DNA of 64,000 nucleotides from Variovorax sp. PAMC26660. Its GTDB lineage: Bacteria; Pseudomonadota; Gammaproteobacteria; Burkholderiales; Burkholderiaceae_C. Where the stretch lies: the NCBI RefSeq assembly GCF_014302995.1, contig NZ_CP060295.1, positions 2,170,001-2,234,000 of the forward strand, read 5' to 3'. Below, piece after piece: positions 28,251-37,125 of the stretch. The stretch's first letter is position 1, and each line of letters begins with the position of its first letter. The notes under the pieces are model-generated. The model was not told the origin of the DNA. It was given only the letters and a program-made list of their open reading frames with translations, and searched no databases. Position numbers and translations under genes: made by a program.

Positions 28251-29072
28251 ATGAATTTCGAAGCAAGCAGCCGGGCACTGTCCTATTTGCAGCAAATCCA
28301 CCTGCTGACCGACGCGGAACACGCCGCAGCCGCGGACGATCCGGAACGGGTCAACGCCCCGCTGCGCACGCCGGCCGAAGCCCTGGCCTGGGTCGTGGCC
28401 CGCGAGATCGTGTCGCAGCAGCAGCTTGCCGGGCTGCCGGCCCGCGCGGCCGCCGGCCGGGAAAACGAAGCGCAGGCCATCGTCTCGGAAGCCACCGGCC
28501 TGATCAGCGGCGACTTTCCTTTGCCGGCCTGGGCGCTGCTCCACATGAGCCTGCTGGAGCGCCGCCTGCAGGACGGCGTGAGCGCCGAGGCGCTCGACCA
28601 GTTGCTGGCAATGCAACTGATCGATGCGGCACAGCATGCGCACAGCCTGTCGATGCTGCCCACGCACCAGGAAGCCTGGGCTGCGCCCGATTCGCTGCCC
28701 GCCACGCTGGCCTGGACCGTGCTGGGCTCGGGCGCGCTGAGCGAGGACAACCTGAAGGCGCTGGCCGGCCGCGCGCAGCACGCCGACCTCGTCGCGGATG
28801 CCATCGCACGTATCGCCGGCGCGCCGACGGTGACGCGCACGACATCGAAATCGACGTCTTTCTCCACCAGCACGCTCTCGTTCACCACGACTTCGTCGTC
28901 GTCCGCGTCGCCGTTGTCGCCCGTGTCGTCCTCACAGACACGGACGCAAGCATGGACATCGACGCGCACGTCGACACCAACGCCAACGCCGGGCCTCGTT
29001 CCAAACCGCTGGAAGCTGATCGGCTTTGCCGTGGTCGCGCTGATCGCGCTCTACCTGCTCTTCGGCCGCTGA
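28251..29072 (+). CDS. Uncharacterised tail-anchored protein with a Ser/Thr-rich linker
   Basis: I do not recognise this 273-residue protein. Residues 1-190 form a soluble, Ala/Leu-rich helical domain with two internal sections of similar style (EALAWVVAREIVSQQQLAGL and TLAWTVLGSGALSEDNLKAL). Residues about 193-248 are almost only Ser, Thr and Pro. A single hydrophobic segment (WKLIGFAVVALIALYLLFGR) ends the chain, so it is probably anchored in the inner membrane by its C terminus with the N domain in the cytoplasm. It starts 15 bp after the Lrp gene and may be co-transcribed. The linker keeps the reading frame, because the membrane tail is in the same frame. Confidence 0.7.
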   Translation: MNFEASSRALSYLQQIHLLTDAEHAAAADDPERVNAPLRTPAEALAWVVAREIVSQQQLAGLPARAAAGRENEAQAIVSEATGLISGDFPLPAWALLHMSLLERRLQDGVSAEALDQLLAMQLIDAAQHAHSLSMLPTHQEAWAAPDSLPATLAWTVLGSGALSEDNLKALAGRAQHADLVADAIARIAGAPTVTRTTSKSTSFSTSTLSFTTTSSSSASPLSPVSSSQTRTQAWTSTRTSTPTPTPGLVPNRWKLIGFAVVALIALYLLFGR

Positions 29073-29088
29073 AGGCACACGCCTTCGC

Positions 29089-30765
29089 TCACCGCCGCTC
29101 GCTGCGGCTCGCCTCGCGAACGGCGCCGAACTCCGACGCCGCGCCCCACTCCGGCCAGCGTTTGCTGTTGGCCAGCGTCTCGCCCACACGGTAGAGCAGC
29201 GGCAGGTCGTGCGCCATGCCGGTGAAGGACCAGTCGGCCTGCCATTCGTCGGCCGGCTGGTGGTAGCGGTCGGCGGTGTAGGCCTTGCTGGCCGCTTCGC
29301 CAGCCGCGAGGCCGCCCGCCACCCAGTCGTTGCCCGAGGCGAACGACAGCGCCGGCACGCCGCGCTTGGCGAACGAGAAATGGTCGGAGCGGAAGAAATG
29401 GCCGGCCTCGGGGTGCGGGTCCGTCGCGTAGGCCAGGTCGAAGCCCTTGGCCTGTGCGACCAGCAGGTCCTGCAACTGCGAAGCTGCGCTGCCCGAGGTG
29501 CTGAAATTGCGCGCCGGGCCTTCCGGGCTCAGCGCGTCCATGTTGATCACGGCCACGGTCTTCGCCAGCGGGTACAGCGGCTTGGCGCCGTAGTACTCGG
29601 AGCCCAGCAGGCCGCGCTCCTCGGCCGTCACGGCCAGGAAGACGACGGAGCGCTCGGGCTTCTTCGGTGCATTGGCAAAGGCGCGGCCCATCTCGATCAG
29701 CGCGGCCAGGCCGGTGCCGTTGTCGACGGCGCCGTTGTAGATCCTGTCGCCCTTGGCGTCGGGCGCGCCCACGCCCAGGTGGTCCCAGTGGGCGCTGTAG
29801 ATCACCGTCTCGCCGGGGTGCTTGCGGCCCTCGACGCGGCCCACCACGTTCTTCGAGACGATCACCTGCCGGTCGATCGCGTACTCGGCCGACAGGCTCG
29901 CGTCCTTGAGCACCTGGGGCTGGAACTCGCGCGTCTGCGCGAGCTTCTTCTGCGCCTCGAAATCCAGGCCCGCGCGGCGCAGCAGATCGACCGCCACGTC
30001 GCGCTGGATCCAGGCCTCCAGCTTCGGATGCACCGCCGCCGGCTGGTCGCGCTCGATGTCGAACATGGTCGCGGTGTTGGAGTTCTTCACCGTGGCCCAG
30101 CCATAGGCGGCCGGCGCGGTCTCGTGCACGATCAGCACGCCCAGCGCACCGCGGCGCGCGGCCTCCTCGAACTTGTAGGTCCAGCGGCCGTAGTAGGTCA
30201 TGGCCTTGCCGCCGAAGTCGCCGCTGCCGGTTTCGAAATCGGGGTCGTTGACCAGCACGACGGCAATCTTGCCCTTCAGGTCGACGCCCTTGTAGTCGTC
30301 CCAGCGCCGCTCGGGCGCACTGACGCCGTAGCCCACGAAGACCAGCGGTGCCTGCTGGATCGCAACCGAGGTCGAGCCGTCGAGCGCGGCGCGCACCGCG
30401 ATCTGCTCGCCCTGCACCAGCGCATCGCGCTGCGAGCCCACCTGGAGCGTGATCTGCGGCGTGCCGCGAAACTCGGTCTTCACCAGCGGCACCGACTGCG
30501 TCCAGCCGCGCTTGCCGCCTTCGAGATCGCCACCGGGCACGAGGCCCGCGGCCTTGAACTGCGCCACGAGGTAGTCGACCGTCTTGCCCTCGGCCGGCGT
30601 GGCCGGCGCGCGACCTTCGAAGTCGTCGCCCGAAACGGTCTTCACGATCTGCGACAGGCGCTGCGGATCGAAGCGCGGCGCCGGATCGGCGGCCAGCGCG
30701 GCCGTGGCGCTCCATGCGAGGCCGATGCCGAAAAGAAACGAAGGAAGGACAAGCCGCTGGGTCAT
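29089..30765 (-). CDS. M28-family zinc aminopeptidase with PA domain, exported
   Basis: A 558-residue exported peptidase. The signal peptide ends near residue 26 (AATAALAADP). A protease-associated domain lies at about 130-260. The M28 catalytic core has two-zinc ligands in SAHWDHLG (His, Asp), AVDNGTG (Asp), TAEERGLLGS (catalytic Glu pair), INMD and YHQPADEW. The start at 30765 gives a clean signal peptide; the frame is open 14 codons further. It is a single-gene unit divergent from the amino-acid receptor gene across 191 bp, so peptide degradation may feed that uptake system. Confidence 0.9.
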   Translation of the reverse strand: MTQRLVLPSFLFGIGLAWSATAALAADPAPRFDPQRLSQIVKTVSGDDFEGRAPATPAEGKTVDYLVAQFKAAGLVPGGDLEGGKRGWTQSVPLVKTEFRGTPQITLQVGSQRDALVQGEQIAVRAALDGSTSVAIQQAPLVFVGYGVSAPERRWDDYKGVDLKGKIAVVLVNDPDFETGSGDFGGKAMTYYGRWTYKFEEAARRGALGVLIVHETAPAAYGWATVKNSNTATMFDIERDQPAAVHPKLEAWIQRDVAVDLLRRAGLDFEAQKKLAQTREFQPQVLKDASLSAEYAIDRQVIVSKNVVGRVEGRKHPGETVIYSAHWDHLGVGAPDAKGDRIYNGAVDNGTGLAALIEMGRAFANAPKKPERSVVFLAVTAEERGLLGSEYYGAKPLYPLAKTVAVINMDALSPEGPARNFSTSGSAASQLQDLLVAQAKGFDLAYATDPHPEAGHFFRSDHFSFAKRGVPALSFASGNDWVAGGLAAGEAASKAYTADRYHQPADEWQADWSFTGMAHDLPLLYRVGETLANSKRWPEWGAASEFGAVREASRSERR

Positions 30766-30956
30766 GCGAGGCTCCTGAATGGGGATGCCCCGGATGCTAG
30801 TCAGCAAGCCACGGTCACCGCGCTATGCCCTCGCGCGCTCCCGGAGAACTTTAGCAAGCTCGCGCGCCCTGGCACGCTCCGTGCGGGAGGCGCCAAGGCG
30901 CAAGCCTAAAATCCCCGCCCACCACATCCCGCCACCGCGGACAAAGAGGACCTCGA

Positions 30957-31715
30957 ATGAACCCCATCCGCCGCGCCCTGGCCCTCGGCCTTGCTGCCGC
31001 CACGCTCGCCTTCGGTGCCCAGGCCCAGAACCGCGAACTCACCGTGGCCTCCAGCGCCACCTATGCGCCCTTCGCCTTCGAGAACAAGGACAAGCAGATC
31101 GTCGGCTTCGACATCGACATCATCAACGCCATTGCCAAGCAGCAGGGCCTGAAGATCAAGGTCGTGAACACGCCCTTCACCGGCATCTTCGGCGCACTGA
31201 ACAACGGCGACGTCGACCTCGTGATCTCGGGCGTGACCATCAACGACAAGCGCAAGCAAAGCTACGACTTCACGCCGCCCTACTTCGCGGCCCGCCAGCT
31301 GATCGCGCTGCCGAAGAACAGCAAGGTCGCGTCGCTGAAGGACCTGGCCGGCAAGAAGATCGCCGTGGTGAGCGCCTCCACCGCCGACGACATCGCCTCG
31401 CGCGAGTTCGGCAAGACCAGCCCCGACATCCGCCGCTTCGAGAGCACGCCGCTCATCATTTCCGAGCTGGCCGGCGGCGGCGTCGATGCGGCCATGGGCG
31501 ACAACGGCGTGATCGCCTACCGCGTGGCGCAGAACCCCGAGCTGAAGACCATCGACGACAAGTCTTTCCCCGAGGAAGGCTTCGGCATCGTCGTGAAGAA
31601 GGGCGACAAGGCCCTGCTCGACAAGCTCACGGCCGGCCTGGCCGCCATTCGCGCCGACGGCAGCTACGTGACGATCTACAAGAAGTGGTTCAACAAGGAC
31701 CCGAACGTGCGCTGA
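30957..31715 (+). CDS. Polar amino-acid ABC transporter, substrate-binding protein
   Basis: A 252-residue periplasmic binding protein of the family-3 (Lys/Arg/His/Gln) type. The signal peptide is residues 1-22 (AQA|QNREL). The mature start LTVASSATYAPFAFENKDKQ, the INDKRKQSYDFTPPYF segment and GGGVDAAMGDNGVIAY form the ligand cleft; Asp in VGFDIDIINAI is the typical amino-group ligand. GAGG precedes the ATG. A strong terminator separates it from the permease gene downstream, giving more receptor than permease. Confidence 0.92.
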   Translation: MNPIRRALALGLAAATLAFGAQAQNRELTVASSATYAPFAFENKDKQIVGFDIDIINAIAKQQGLKIKVVNTPFTGIFGALNNGDVDLVISGVTINDKRKQSYDFTPPYFAARQLIALPKNSKVASLKDLAGKKIAVVSASTADDIASREFGKTSPDIRRFESTPLIISELAGGGVDAAMGDNGVIAYRVAQNPELKTIDDKSFPEEGFGIVVKKGDKALLDKLTAGLAAIRADGSYVTIYKKWFNKDPNVR

Positions 31716-31740
31716 GCCGCACGGCACCTGTGACCCGATC

Positions 31741-31772
31741 ACGGCCGCCCACGAAGCGGCCGTTTGTTTTTT
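31741..31772 (+). terminator. Rho-independent terminator after the amino-acid receptor gene
   Basis: A perfect stem ACGGCCGC/GCGGCCGT with a 7-base loop (31749-31755) is followed by TTGTTTTTT (31764-31772). It lies 25 bp after the receptor stop and 28 bp before the permease start, so it probably allows partial read-through as an attenuator within the transporter operon. Confidence 0.85.
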
Positions 31773-31799
31773 CAGAGTGATGACGCGAAGGCGATGAAT

Positions 31800-32570
31800 A
31801 TGGAACAACCGATCCTGCTCTTTGGATGGTTCCGATGGGACATCCTGGTCGAATACAAGGACCTGTTCTGGCAAGGCGCGTGGATGACGCTGCGCATGAC
31901 GGTGGTGTGCGTACTGCTGGGCTCGAGCTGGGGCCTGTGCCTGGCGCTCGCGCGGCTGGCGCAACCGCGCCATGCGCCCTGGACCTGGATCGCGCGCTTC
32001 TTCCTGCGCTGGCCGGCCACGGTGTACGTGAGCTTCTTTCGCGGCACGCCGCTGTTCGTGCAGATCCTGTTGATCCACTTCGCGGTGATGCCGGTGTTCA
32101 TCCACCCGACCTCGGGCCTGCTGATCGACGGCGAACTCGCGCGCACGCTCAAGCAGGAGCACGGCGCGCTCATCTCGGGCGTGGTGGCGCTCACGCTCAA
32201 CTCGGCGGCCTACATCTCGGAGGTGTTCCGCGCCGGCATCCAGTCGATCTCGCGCGGGCAGTTCGATGCGGGCCGTTCGATCGGTTTTTCGCCCGCGCAG
32301 GTCATGCGCTACGTGGTGCTGCCGCAGGCCTTCCGACGCATGCTGCCGCCGCTGGGCAACAACGCGATCGCGCTGCTGAAAGACACCTCGCTGGTTTCCG
32401 CCATCGGCCTGGCCGAGCTGGCCTATGCGGCGCGCACGGTGGCCGGCGCCTATGCGCGCTACTGGGAGCCGTACCTGGCGATCTCGCTCATCTACTGGGT
32501 CATGACGCTGGTGCTCACGACGATGCTGCGCCGCCTCGAAATCCACCTCGCACGCAGCGACCGGGGCTGA
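31800..32570 (+). CDS. Polar amino-acid ABC transporter, permease
   Basis: A 256-residue HisM/GlnP-type permease with about five membrane helices. The EAA loop that contacts the ATPase is clear: EVFRAGIQSISRGQFDAGRS followed by IGFSPAQVMRYVVLPQAFRR. The start at 31800 is preceded by GAAGG at good spacing (8 bases); ATG 31794 is only two bases from it. A TTG further upstream lies within the terminator. No ATP-binding gene follows; the next gene is an MFS exporter, so the ATPase must be encoded elsewhere. Confidence 0.9.
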   Translation: MEQPILLFGWFRWDILVEYKDLFWQGAWMTLRMTVVCVLLGSSWGLCLALARLAQPRHAPWTWIARFFLRWPATVYVSFFRGTPLFVQILLIHFAVMPVFIHPTSGLLIDGELARTLKQEHGALISGVVALTLNSAAYISEVFRAGIQSISRGQFDAGRSIGFSPAQVMRYVVLPQAFRRMLPPLGNNAIALLKDTSLVSAIGLAELAYAARTVAGAYARYWEPYLAISLIYWVMTLVLTTMLRRLEIHLARSDRG

Positions 32571-32602
32571 AAGAAAAAAGGGCCGCGCCACAATAGCGCC
32601 AC

Positions 32603-34228
32603 ATGCCGCCCATATCCCCCGAAGAGACACCGATCCCGCCCGCGCGGCCGCAACCCTCGAAGTTCGCCGCCCTCGAGCCCCTGAAGCTCCCCGTGTTCCG
32701 CATGCTGTGGAGCACCTGGCTCATCGCCAACATCTGCATGTGGATGAACGATGTGGCGGCGGCGTGGATGATGACCTCGCTCACCACCTCGCCGATCTGG
32801 GTGGCGCTGGTGCAGTCGGCGTCCACGCTGCCGGTGTTTCTTCTCGGCCTGCCCAGCGGCGCGCTGGCCGACATCCTCGACCGGCGGCGCTGGCTGGTGG
32901 CCACGCAGTTCTGGCTGGCCGGCACGGCCATCGTGCTGTGCGCGGCTTTGATGCTCGACCTCATGACCGCGCCGCTGCTGCTGGCGCTCACCTTCGCCAA
33001 CGGCATCGGGCTGGCGCTGCGCTGGCCGGTGTTCGCGGCCATCGTGCCCGAGCTGGTGCCCCGGCCGCAACTGCCGGCCGCGCTGGGCCTGAACGGCATC
33101 GCGATGAATGCCTCGCGCATCGTCGGCCCGCTCACGGCCGGCGTGCTGATCGCCAGTGCCGGCACGGTGTGGGTGTTCGCGCTCAACGCGGTGCTGTCGG
33201 TGGCCTCGGGCTTCGTGGTGCTGCGCTGGCGTCGCGCGCACACGCCGAATCCGCTGGGCCGCGAAAAGCTCATCGGCGCGATGCGCGTGGGCGTGCAGTT
33301 CGTGCGGCAGTCGCAGCGCATGCGCGCGGTGCTGGTGCGCGTGTCGATCTTCTTCTTCCATTCCACCGCCCTGCTGGCGCTGCTGCCGCTGCTGGCGCGT
33401 GACCTGCAGGGAGGCGGTGCCGGCACCTTCACGCTGCTGCTGGCGGCCATGGGTTCGGGCGCGATCATCGCGGTGCTGTTCCTGCCCCGGCTGCGCCAGG
33501 CGATGGGGCGCGACCAGCTGGTGCTGCGCGGGGCACTGCTGCAATCGGGCGCCACCGCCGTCATGGCCTTCGCGCCCAACGCATGGGTGGCGGTGCCGGC
33601 GATGTTCTTCGGCGGCATGGCGTGGATCACGGTGGCCAATTCGCTCTCGGTGTCGGCCCAGCTCGCGCTGCCCGACTGGGTGCGTGCGCGCGGCATGTCG
33701 ATGTACCAGATGGCCATCATGGGCGCGAGCGCGATCGGCGCGGCGCTCTGGGGGCAGGTGGCCACGGTCACGTCGCTGCAGTTGAGCCTGGTCATCGGTG
33801 CCATCAGCGGCACCTTGCTGATGCTGGTGGCCCTGCGCTGGGTGACCGACGTGAGCGGCGAGGACGACACCAGCCCCGCCGAAGCCGGCTGGGCCACCGG
33901 CCCACCGGCCGAGGCGCCGCAGGAAGAAGGCCGCGTGGTGATCACTGTCGAGTACCTGATCGAGCCTGCCCGTGCCGCCGCCTTCCACCTCGTGATGCAG
34001 CAGACGCGCCGTGCGCGCCTGAGCCAGGGCGCCATCGGCTGGGAACTTCTGCATGACATCGCGCAGCCGGAGCGCTACGTGGAACAGATCGTCGACGACT
34101 CGTGGACCGACCACCTGCGCCGCTTCAACCGCGCCACCGCCACCGACATGGCGCTGCGCGAGCGGCGGCTGGCGTTCCACCTGGGCGAGTCGCCGCCGGT
34201 GGTGACGCGCTACGTGGTGCGGCGCTGA
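32603..34228 (+). CDS. MFS exporter with a C-terminal ABM-like domain
   Basis: A 541-residue protein of the MFS_3 (EntS-like) type with about 12 membrane helices at residues 30-425; the motif SGALADILDRRRWL at about 90-103 is the cytoplasmic loop 2-3 signature. The last ~105 residues are soluble (EEGRVVITVEYLIEPARAAA and on) and resemble a dimeric ferredoxin-like antibiotic-biosynthesis-monooxygenase domain, a combination known in this family. Function is probably small-molecule efflux. Gene start is 32 bp after the permease stop, so it may share its transcript. Confidence 0.87.
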   Translation: MPPISPEETPIPPARPQPSKFAALEPLKLPVFRMLWSTWLIANICMWMNDVAAAWMMTSLTTSPIWVALVQSASTLPVFLLGLPSGALADILDRRRWLVATQFWLAGTAIVLCAALMLDLMTAPLLLALTFANGIGLALRWPVFAAIVPELVPRPQLPAALGLNGIAMNASRIVGPLTAGVLIASAGTVWVFALNAVLSVASGFVVLRWRRAHTPNPLGREKLIGAMRVGVQFVRQSQRMRAVLVRVSIFFFHSTALLALLPLLARDLQGGGAGTFTLLLAAMGSGAIIAVLFLPRLRQAMGRDQLVLRGALLQSGATAVMAFAPNAWVAVPAMFFGGMAWITVANSLSVSAQLALPDWVRARGMSMYQMAIMGASAIGAALWGQVATVTSLQLSLVIGAISGTLLMLVALRWVTDVSGEDDTSPAEAGWATGPPAEAPQEEGRVVITVEYLIEPARAAAFHLVMQQTRRARLSQGAIGWELLHDIAQPERYVEQIVDDSWTDHLRRFNRATATDMALRERRLAFHLGESPPVVTRYVVRR

Positions 34229-34243
34229 TACCTGCGGCGTCTC

Positions 34244-34278
34244 GCGGCCGCAACAGTGGCGGCCGCCTGAATTGTTTC
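34244..34278 (+). terminator. Hairpin after the MFS gene
   Basis: Two GCGGCCGC octamers (34244-34251 and 34259-34266) form a stem with a 7-base loop and are followed by a mixed T-rich tail (GAATTGTTTCTTG). It sits just after the MFS stop and before the autotransporter. The tail is weaker than a typical terminator. Confidence 0.55.
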
Positions 34279-34352
34279 TTGATGGTGAATCGTGCCAAAT
34301 GGCCGGGCATCTCCAGCCCCAGGGCCACTACAAGAGACAACGAGGAGCACGC

Positions 34353-36977
34353 ATGCACATCGAGCGACCGCATCGATTTCCGCGCCACATCCCGATTCCC
34401 CTAGTTTCATCCCTCGCGGCCGTGCTTGCCGCACTGGCCGGGGGCGGCGCGCACGCGGCCTGCGGTCCCACCCTCACGCCCGGCACCGGCGACACCGTGG
34501 TCTGCGACGCCACCACCACCGGCTCGACCAACGTGATCGCCGTGCCGGGGAGCACCGGCGTCAGCATCACGGTGAACAACGGCGCCACGCTGAGCACCAC
34601 TGCCAACCAGGCTTTGCTCGTGCAAGACGGCAGCAGCATCACCAACAACGGGACGATCGCGGTCACGGGCCCTGGGACAGGGGGCGGTGGGCGCGGCGCG
34701 ATGATCGCCGTCGGCAGCGACAACGCGCTGACCAACAACGGCACCATCCGCACCGCAAGCACAGGCCCAGGCGCAGTGGGCATCCTGGTGACGTCGAGCA
34801 GCAGCACCCGGATCGTCATCACGAACAACGGGAGCATCACCACCACGGGCGGCAGCTCGCACGGCATCTCCACGCTGGGTCCAGGCAACACCGTCATCAA
34901 CAGCGGCACCATCGACGTCAGCGGCAGAGCGAGCAAGGGCGTCTACCTGCAAGGCGGCAACCTCGTCGCCAACCTGCTGGTCAACACCGGCACCATCCGC
35001 GCGACGGGCGCCAACACCTCGGCCACGACGGGCTTCGCGAGCGCGGTGCATGTGAACACGCTCAGCGCGAGCTTTTTCTCGCAGGTCGAGAACCGGGCCG
35101 GCGGCGTACTCTCCAGCGCCAACGACTACGGCTACCGCGGGCAGAACGGCAACGACACGCTGATCAATGCCGGCTCCATCGAAGGGAATGGCGGCACCGG
35201 CAACGACGGCGCGATCCTCATGGGCGGGGGCGGCACCGGCACGTTGATCCTGCAGACCGGCTCGGTCATCAAGGGGGCGGCCGACGGCGGCAATGCGAGC
35301 AGCGACACCTTTCTCGAAGGCAACGGCACCGTCGACAACGCCTTCCGCAATTTCCAGAACCTCACGATGCGCGGCACCCAGTGGGCGTGGCAGACCGACG
35401 CGAGTTTCTCGAACTCGATCCGCATCGAGTCCGGCCGTTTCAACCTCCCCGCGACGCTGACCAGCCCCAACATCACCGTGCTCCCCGGTGCCACGGTCGC
35501 CGGCACCGGTACCTTCGCGGGCAACGTGACGAACCAGGGCACCTTGCTGCCCGGCCCCAACGACGGCGTCAACTTCGGCGCCTTCACGGTGCGCGGCAAC
35601 TACTTCGGCGGCAGCGGTGCGCTGGTGCAGGTCAACACCGTGGTCGCCGGCGACAACGCGCCGTCGGACAAGCTGGTGATCGACGGCGGCGCGGCCTCGG
35701 GCGGCACCGGCCTGCGCGTGGTCAATCGCGGCGGACTGGGCGCGCCCACGCTGGCCGACGGCATCTTGGTGGTGCAGACGCTCAACGGCGGCACCACCGC
35801 TGCCAATGCCTTCTCGCTGACCCAGGCGGTCGAAGCCGGCGCCTACAACTACCGCCTGTTCCGTGGCGGGGCCACCGGCAACAACCCGGACAACTGGTAC
35901 TTGCGCAACAACGGCTACGTGGTCGGCGGCACCGTGGTGGGCTCGGTGACCGAGGCCATCGAGTTCCTCGAGACCCACCCACCGACACCCGGCTCGCCGT
36001 CACCGGCCATCGAGCCCGTCAAGCTGTACCGGCCCGAAGTGGCGCTCTACAGCAGCATTCCGCTGGTGGTGCGCCGCCTCGGGCTCGCGCAGCTCGGCAG
36101 CTTTCATGACCGGCAGGGTGACCAGCAACTGCTCGCCGGCGACGAAGGCTCGCAGGCCTCCTGGGGCCGCGTGTTCGGCGAAAGCACACGGCAGCGCCTG
36201 CGCGGCGACGCCGACCCGCAGTTCGATGGCCGCATCTCCGGCCTGCAACTCGGGCACGACTTCCTGATGGCCACCGATGGCTCGGGCGGGCGCAACCGCG
36301 TCGGCGTGCTCGGCGGCTACACCCGCGCCAGCGGCGACACCAGCGGCGTGGCCAGCGGCGGCACCAACAACGCCACCGGCCACCTGAACGTCGAGGGCTA
36401 CAGCCTGGGCGCGTACTGGACCCGCGTGGCCAGCAACGGCTGGTACAGCGACGCCGTGCTCATGGCCACCCGCTTCAGGGCCGACGCACTCTCCACGCTC
36501 GGGCGCGGCGGCAATCCGCACGGCACGTCGGTCACGGCCTCGCTCGAAGCGGGCTATCCGCTGGCCCTGAGCGACAGCGTCACGCTGCAGCCGCAGGTGC
36601 AACTGATCTGGCAGCGCAGCTCGATCGACGGCTTCGACGACGGCATCTCCGCCGTGCGCTTCCAGCGCGACAACGCCGTGACCGGCCGCGTGGGCGCGCG
36701 GCTGGAAGGCAGCTTCAGCGCCGGTGGCGGCACCTGGAAGCCCTACCTCAAGGCCAACCTCTGGCACACCTTCAGCGGCAACAACGTGATCCTCTTCGGG
36801 CCCACCGACCAGGTCGCCAATGGTCGCGGCGCCAGCGCGCTCGAAATCGGCGCCGGCGTGGTCGGGCAGGTGAACAAGACGCTGGCGGTGTATGGCGGCC
36901 TGGCCTATACCAGTGCCATCGGCCGCACCCAGCAGACCGGTGTGCAAGGGCAGTTGGGCATGCGGGTGCGCTGGTAG
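34353..36977 (+). CDS. Autotransporter (type Va) with beta-barrel domain
   Basis: An 874-residue surface or secreted protein. The signal peptide is residues 1-36 (GAHA|ACGP). The passenger (37 to about 560) is rich in Gly, Thr, Asn and Ser with recurring ITNNGTI-type strands (SITNNGTI, ALTNNGTI, VITNNGSI), predicting a parallel beta helix. A linker precedes the autotransporter beta domain (about 600-874), which ends in Trp as expected for a BAM substrate. The ATG at 34353 is chosen for its signal peptide and the preceding GAGGAG. No protease motif was seen in the passenger, so adhesion or biofilm formation is the more likely role. Confidence 0.88.
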   Translation: MHIERPHRFPRHIPIPLVSSLAAVLAALAGGGAHAACGPTLTPGTGDTVVCDATTTGSTNVIAVPGSTGVSITVNNGATLSTTANQALLVQDGSSITNNGTIAVTGPGTGGGGRGAMIAVGSDNALTNNGTIRTASTGPGAVGILVTSSSSTRIVITNNGSITTTGGSSHGISTLGPGNTVINSGTIDVSGRASKGVYLQGGNLVANLLVNTGTIRATGANTSATTGFASAVHVNTLSASFFSQVENRAGGVLSSANDYGYRGQNGNDTLINAGSIEGNGGTGNDGAILMGGGGTGTLILQTGSVIKGAADGGNASSDTFLEGNGTVDNAFRNFQNLTMRGTQWAWQTDASFSNSIRIESGRFNLPATLTSPNITVLPGATVAGTGTFAGNVTNQGTLLPGPNDGVNFGAFTVRGNYFGGSGALVQVNTVVAGDNAPSDKLVIDGGAASGGTGLRVVNRGGLGAPTLADGILVVQTLNGGTTAANAFSLTQAVEAGAYNYRLFRGGATGNNPDNWYLRNNGYVVGGTVVGSVTEAIEFLETHPPTPGSPSPAIEPVKLYRPEVALYSSIPLVVRRLGLAQLGSFHDRQGDQQLLAGDEGSQASWGRVFGESTRQRLRGDADPQFDGRISGLQLGHDFLMATDGSGGRNRVGVLGGYTRASGDTSGVASGGTNNATGHLNVEGYSLGAYWTRVASNGWYSDAVLMATRFRADALSTLGRGGNPHGTSVTASLEAGYPLALSDSVTLQPQVQLIWQRSSIDGFDDGISAVRFQRDNAVTGRVGARLEGSFSAGGGTWKPYLKANLWHTFSGNNVILFGPTDQVANGRGASALEIGAGVVGQVNKTLAVYGGLAYTSAIGRTQQTGVQGQLGMRVRW

Positions 36978-37080
36978 CGCGCTGCCGCCGCCATTGAACC
37001 GGTCGATCTGATTTGAAGGGCTGCTTCCGCATCTTTACGAGGCAACCCGGGTAATTGCTAGGCAATCTTTTTTGACCACA

Positions 37081-37100
37081 TGGATAATTTAGACTATCCA
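37081..37100. promoter_or_regulatory. 20-bp palindrome upstream of the creatininase operon
   Basis: TGGATAATTTAGACTATCCA is an inverted repeat (TGGATA-N8-TATCCA) centred 36 bp before the creatininase-family start (37126). A TTGACC at 37073-37078 may be the -35 element of the promoter, so a repressor bound here would block it. Candidate binders are the TetR protein (44214) at the end of the operon or the GntR protein (52066). Confidence 0.6.
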
Positions 37101-37125
37101 ACCCGCCGTCAAGAGGTTTGCCACG

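Noticed and set aside
28830..29000. Frameshift in the Ser/Thr-rich part of the 28251-29072 gene
   Set aside because: The C-terminal membrane helix is in the same frame as the N-terminal domain, so no shift is needed.
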